32,319 nucleotides of DNA, from the NCBI GenBank assembly GCA_001598975.1, contig BBXU01000121.1, positions 1 through 32,319 on the forward strand, given 5' to 3'. The translations under genes and the position numbers were made by a program. Origin of the DNA: Parachlorella kessleri (lineage: Eukaryota > Chlorophyta > Trebouxiophyceae > Chlorellales > Chlorellaceae). A model generated the notes under the pieces. The model made no database searches. It worked only from the letters and a program-made list of their open reading frames with translations, and had not been told where the DNA came from. Positions 32,101-32,319 of this stretch are shown here, piece by piece; positions within the stretch are counted from its first letter, which is position 1; each line of letters begins with the position of its first letter.

Positions 32101-32319
32101 CGGCAAAGAGGGCCATCTACGATGTATGGCGTCCAGCCAAGCCCACATGCCAGCCAATAATATGTCCACCGGCAATCCACACACACTCCACCAGTGCCGC
32201 TTTGCTCCTCTAGAAAAGCTTTACTTAACAGTAGTTTGACTGCCGAGGTCCAGTATGTGCCTCAAGTCCAGGCGCTGACATGCCTGCCAGATCGTGACGA
32301 CACCCCGTACGACCCCCCC
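23137..32319 (-). CDS. Large PHD finger + extended PHD (ePHD) chromatin protein (partial, 5' end beyond right edge)
   Basis: Likely nuclear histone-tail reader. Exons in transcript order: 32069-31836, 31542-30322, 30077-29453, 29139-29027, 28769-28686, 28276-28220, 27843-27772, 27539-27353, 27074-26991, 26699-26476, 26083-25876, 25469-25333, 24840-24725, 24391-23137. All 13 junctions agree in phase, giving at least 1,538 aa. The N-terminal half is Ala-, Gln- and Pro-rich with long poly-Ala. A basic/charged coiled region (RERRRQAERDKRDARHREQQ) follows. The PHD finger has CAVC, CERC, HQAC and CWPC ligands. The ePHD has CALC, WVHQVDALW, CAIC, CQSGC, HPLC and YCALH. Next come helices (EVERDQLKYERVCWEKLR; EKTKAQLARLVLDLQRER), an acidic tract (EALSEEEEEYSEG) and basic NLS-like ends (QPRRAKRARS; RGKRKR). 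The PHD-ePHD order resembles BRPF/JADE/AF10 and plant PHD-family proteins. One ePHD zinc ligand position reads Asp. Confidence 0.87.
26186..26196. repeat. Homopolymer run of 11 G
   Basis: Lies in the PHD-gene intron 26475-26084, reading as poly-C on the coding strand. It could also be a sequencing length-error site. Confidence 0.8.
29005..29026 (-). repeat. ACTG microsatellite overlapping a splice donor
   Basis: Five ACTG units plus AC. On the coding (minus) strand this reads GTCAGTCAGT… and its first GT is the donor of exon 29139-29027 of the PHD gene. Confidence 0.9.
29406..29429. repeat. CCAA microsatellite, six units
   Basis: Six CCAA units in the PHD-gene intron just after exon 30077-29453; non-coding. 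Confidence 0.9.

Overview
This window is nuclear DNA from a green alga, most likely a chlorophyte and possibly trebouxiophyte. The genes are protein-coding, GC-rich and cut into many exons by short GT-AG introns. Glutamine and alanine runs are frequent. Sharp TGTAA motifs, the usual chlorophyte poly(A) signal, follow some stop codons. The proteins are eukaryotic: calreticulin with KDEL, a mitochondrial Kae1-type protein, an SLC35F transporter and PHD/ePHD and HMG-box chromatin proteins. I joined exons by hand, requiring splice phase and family match to agree, so the models are inferred and not confirmed by transcripts.

Layout, left to right, with strands strictly alternating: (1) minus, 1-3007, partial HMG-box plus TDBD-type chromatin protein running off the left edge; (2) plus, 3308-6334, mitochondrial Kae1/Qri7/OSGEPL1-type tRNA threonylcarbamoyladenosine protein, 6 exons; (3) minus, 6997-12032, calreticulin, 12 exons; (4) plus, 12345-14134, SGNH/GDSL esterase of the isoamyl-acetate hydrolase (IAH1) type, 6 exons; (5) minus, 16031-18018 or further, unrecognised disordered protein with a C-terminal coiled coil; (6) plus, 20310-22408, SLC35F5-like membrane transporter, 6 exons; (7) minus, 23137 to beyond the right edge, large PHD + extended-PHD chromatin protein, at least 14 exons.

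The first two divergent pairs (1/2 and 3/4) share start-to-start gaps of only about 300 bp, so each probably uses a bidirectional promoter. Genes 2 and 3 converge, and their poly(A) signals suggest overlapping 3' UTRs. The genes do not form one pathway. The window is an ordinary housekeeping and chromatin neighbourhood, and I found no defence system, mobile element with a transposase, or CRISPR array.

The least explained parts are: a ~100 bp element present in two introns of calreticulin with a conserved hairpin; a 1.9 kb non-coding gap at 14.1-16.0 kb with perfect palindromes; and 18.0-20.3 kb, where minus-strand coding-like segments cannot be joined into a clean gene.
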